From Cyanobacteria bacterium UBA7694 (GTDB taxonomy: Bacteria; Cyanobacteriota; Sericytochromatia; UBA7694), in assembly GCA_002482705.1 (NCBI GenBank), contig DLGM01000298.1, positions 12,989 to 19,844 on the forward strand: a stretch of DNA of 6,856 nucleotides, read 5' to 3'. Below the pieces are notes generated by a model. That model saw nothing but the letters and a program-made list of their open reading frames with translations, was not told where the DNA came from and did not search any database. The translations under genes and the position numbers were made by a program. Positions 5,580 to 6,856 of the stretch are shown here, in pieces (position 1 is the stretch's first letter; every line of letters begins with the position of its first letter).

Positions 5580-6856
5580 TTAACGCTTCAGGCTAGTCAG
5601 CTCCATGCGAAAGGGGGTATCTGACAGGCGAATGTCTGGTTGTTTACCCTGAAAGAGGTCCAGCGACCACTGGTTGGTGAAGAGCACCACCGGGTTGCCA
5701 TCTTTATCCCGGCCACTGGCAGCCCCAACCGGCAAAATCGAGCGGTCTAGCTTTTCAGCGGGGAAGTCGGGGTCAACCCAGCGCAGCACGCTCCAGGTGG
5801 CACTTTGCCGCTGAGACGGGGCTCCATACTCGTTTTCCATGCGGTATTGCACCACGTCAAATTGAAGCGGGCCAACAGCCCCTAACACAAAGTTGTTTTG
5901 AGAGTGGGTATCGAGTTCAAAGCCTTGGATAACCCCTTCTTGCAACAATTGATCGAGACCATCGCGGAAACGTTTGTAGTTAGACGGGTTCGGGTTTTGC
6001 AGGAAAATAAAGTGCTCCGGGGCAAAATAGGGAATGCCCTGATAGAGAATTTTGTCATCCTGAGTCAATGTATCCCCAATGCCAAATTTGTCATTGCTGA
6101 TAATGCCAACAATATCGCCCGCATAAGCCTCTTCAACGGATTCCCGCTGTTGTCCAAACAGGGAGTGTGCACTCGAAAGTTTGATCTTTTTGCCGCTACG
6201 CGGGTGGCTGACCTGCATGTTTTTTTCAAACTTGCCCGTGCACACGCGGATAAAGGCAATGCGGTCCCGGTGTTTGGGATCCATATTGGCCTGGATTTTA
6301 AACACAAAACCCGAGAAGGCATCATAATCAGGGGCAATATTGCCTGCGGTACTGGGGTAAACCCCTGGTGGCGGTGAAAAACGGAAGAAATAATCGAGCA
6401 GCATCTGCAAACCAAAGTTATTCATAGCGCTGCCAAAAAAGACCGGGGTCATTTCGCCGCTGTGGACACGGGCGACATCAAAAGCTTCTCCGGCCACATC
6501 GAGCATTTCAATTTCTTCCAGCACCTGAGCATGCAGCTCAGGCTCTAGGGTTTTGGCAACAAAGTCGTCGGTTAAATCACCAATTTCAACGGGCGCTTTG
6601 TAAGCTCCCCCGGTGGTCTTTTCAAAGAGGTGGACTTCTTTTTCAAGGCGGTCATACACCCCTTTAAAATCAAACCCCGTCCCCAGCGGCCAGTTGATCG
6701 GATAGACCTGGATATTGAGTACCTTTTCAATTTCTTCGAGCAGCTCAAAGGGCTCACGGGTGGGGCGGTCAAGTTTGTTGACAAAGGTAAAAATCGGGAT
6801 CATGCGCTTGCGGCACACTTCAAACAGTTTGCGCCCAAGCCCTGAGTGCCAACGGA
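5580..6856 (-). CDS. prfC: Peptide chain release factor 3 (partial, N-terminus beyond the right edge)
   Basis: About 424 residues are visible; full RF3 is about 530, so roughly the first 105-115 residues (the P-loop and DTPGH motifs, G1-G3) are missing. RF3 is a translational GTPase that helps RF1/RF2 leave the ribosome after termination. The GTG at 6818 is an internal codon, because conserved RF3 sequence (KLFEVCRKR) straddles it. Counting from there: NKLDRP (14-19) is the G4 motif for guanine recognition, PINWPLGTG (40-48) is typical of RF3, and TPVFFGSAMNNFG (123-135) holds the G5 SA pair. Domain 2 includes a GDIVGI...FGIGDTL stretch, and domain 3 includes LGAVGPLQFDVVQYRMENEY. Stop TAA at 5582-5580 is followed by a strong hairpin. 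The first 8-10 visible residues differ from the expected family block (see findings). Confidence 0.95.
   Translation of the reverse strand, partial: RWHSGLGRKLFEVCRKRMIPIFTFVNKLDRPTREPFELLEEIEKVLNIQVYPINWPLGTGFDFKGVYDRLEKEVHLFEKTTGGAYKAPVEIGDLTDDFVAKTLEPELHAQVLEEIEMLDVAGEAFDVARVHSGEMTPVFFGSAMNNFGLQMLLDYFFRFSPPPGVYPSTAGNIAPDYDAFSGFVFKIQANMDPKHRDRIAFIRVCTGKFEKNMQVSHPRSGKKIKLSSAHSLFGQQRESVEEAYAGDIVGIISNDKFGIGDTLTQDDKILYQGIPYFAPEHFIFLQNPNPSNYKRFRDGLDQLLQEGVIQGFELDTHSQNNFVLGAVGPLQFDVVQYRMENEYGAPSQRQSATWSVLRWVDPDFPAEKLDRSILPVGAASGRDKDGNPVVLFTNQWSLDLFQGKQPDIRLSDTPFRMELTSLKR

Noticed and set aside
5898..6377. 159-codon plus-strand ORF opposite prfC
   Set aside because: It is antisense to conserved RF3 domains, has no ribosome site that I can see, and no family resemblance.

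Overview
The window comes from a diderm bacterium of roughly 50% GC with tightly packed genes. The best fit is the Cyanobacteriota/Melainabacteria/Sericytochromatia side of the tree, or another SepF-using diderm lineage. This rests on gene content only: an outer-membrane-type beta-barrel end, SepF next to ProC and YggT, a SigB/SigF-type sigma factor close to the cyanobacterial SigF pattern, and a YjfB-family small protein. No photosynthesis gene is present, and no marker gene settles the phylum.

Left part (1-2140): the 3' end of a beta-barrel protein gene is followed by a strong hairpin and then a gene for an exported 5'-nucleotidase/cyclic phosphodiesterase. A 190-base gap follows, containing a second hairpin. 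Centre (2141-3757): a compact + strand operon sepF-proC-yggT joins cell division, proline synthesis and a small membrane protein, with 5 bases or less between the first two genes and an 11-base overlap between the last two. A minus-strand gene for an alternative sigma factor (3754-4488) ends against it, and the two genes share the four bases CTAG as opposed stop codons.

Right part: the sigma gene diverges, across about 170 bases holding candidate promoters, from a 66-codon YjfB-family gene (4661-4861). This small gene runs head-on into a minus-strand MarR-type regulator gene (4809-5462), and their 3' ends overlap by 53 bases. The regulator carries an unusual C-terminal cysteine cluster. Behind it lie two hairpins that close the last gene, prfC (peptide chain release factor 3), which runs off the right edge without its N-terminal G1-G3 region.

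Most genes are recognisable housekeeping or regulatory families. I found no tRNA, rRNA, CRISPR array, insertion sequence or phage gene, and no convincing new multi-gene system. The most unusual points are the sigma factor/YjfB divergent pair, the cysteine-bearing MarR regulator, the two convergent 3' overlaps, and the terminator-position hairpins that lack T-tracts and crowd the next promoter.
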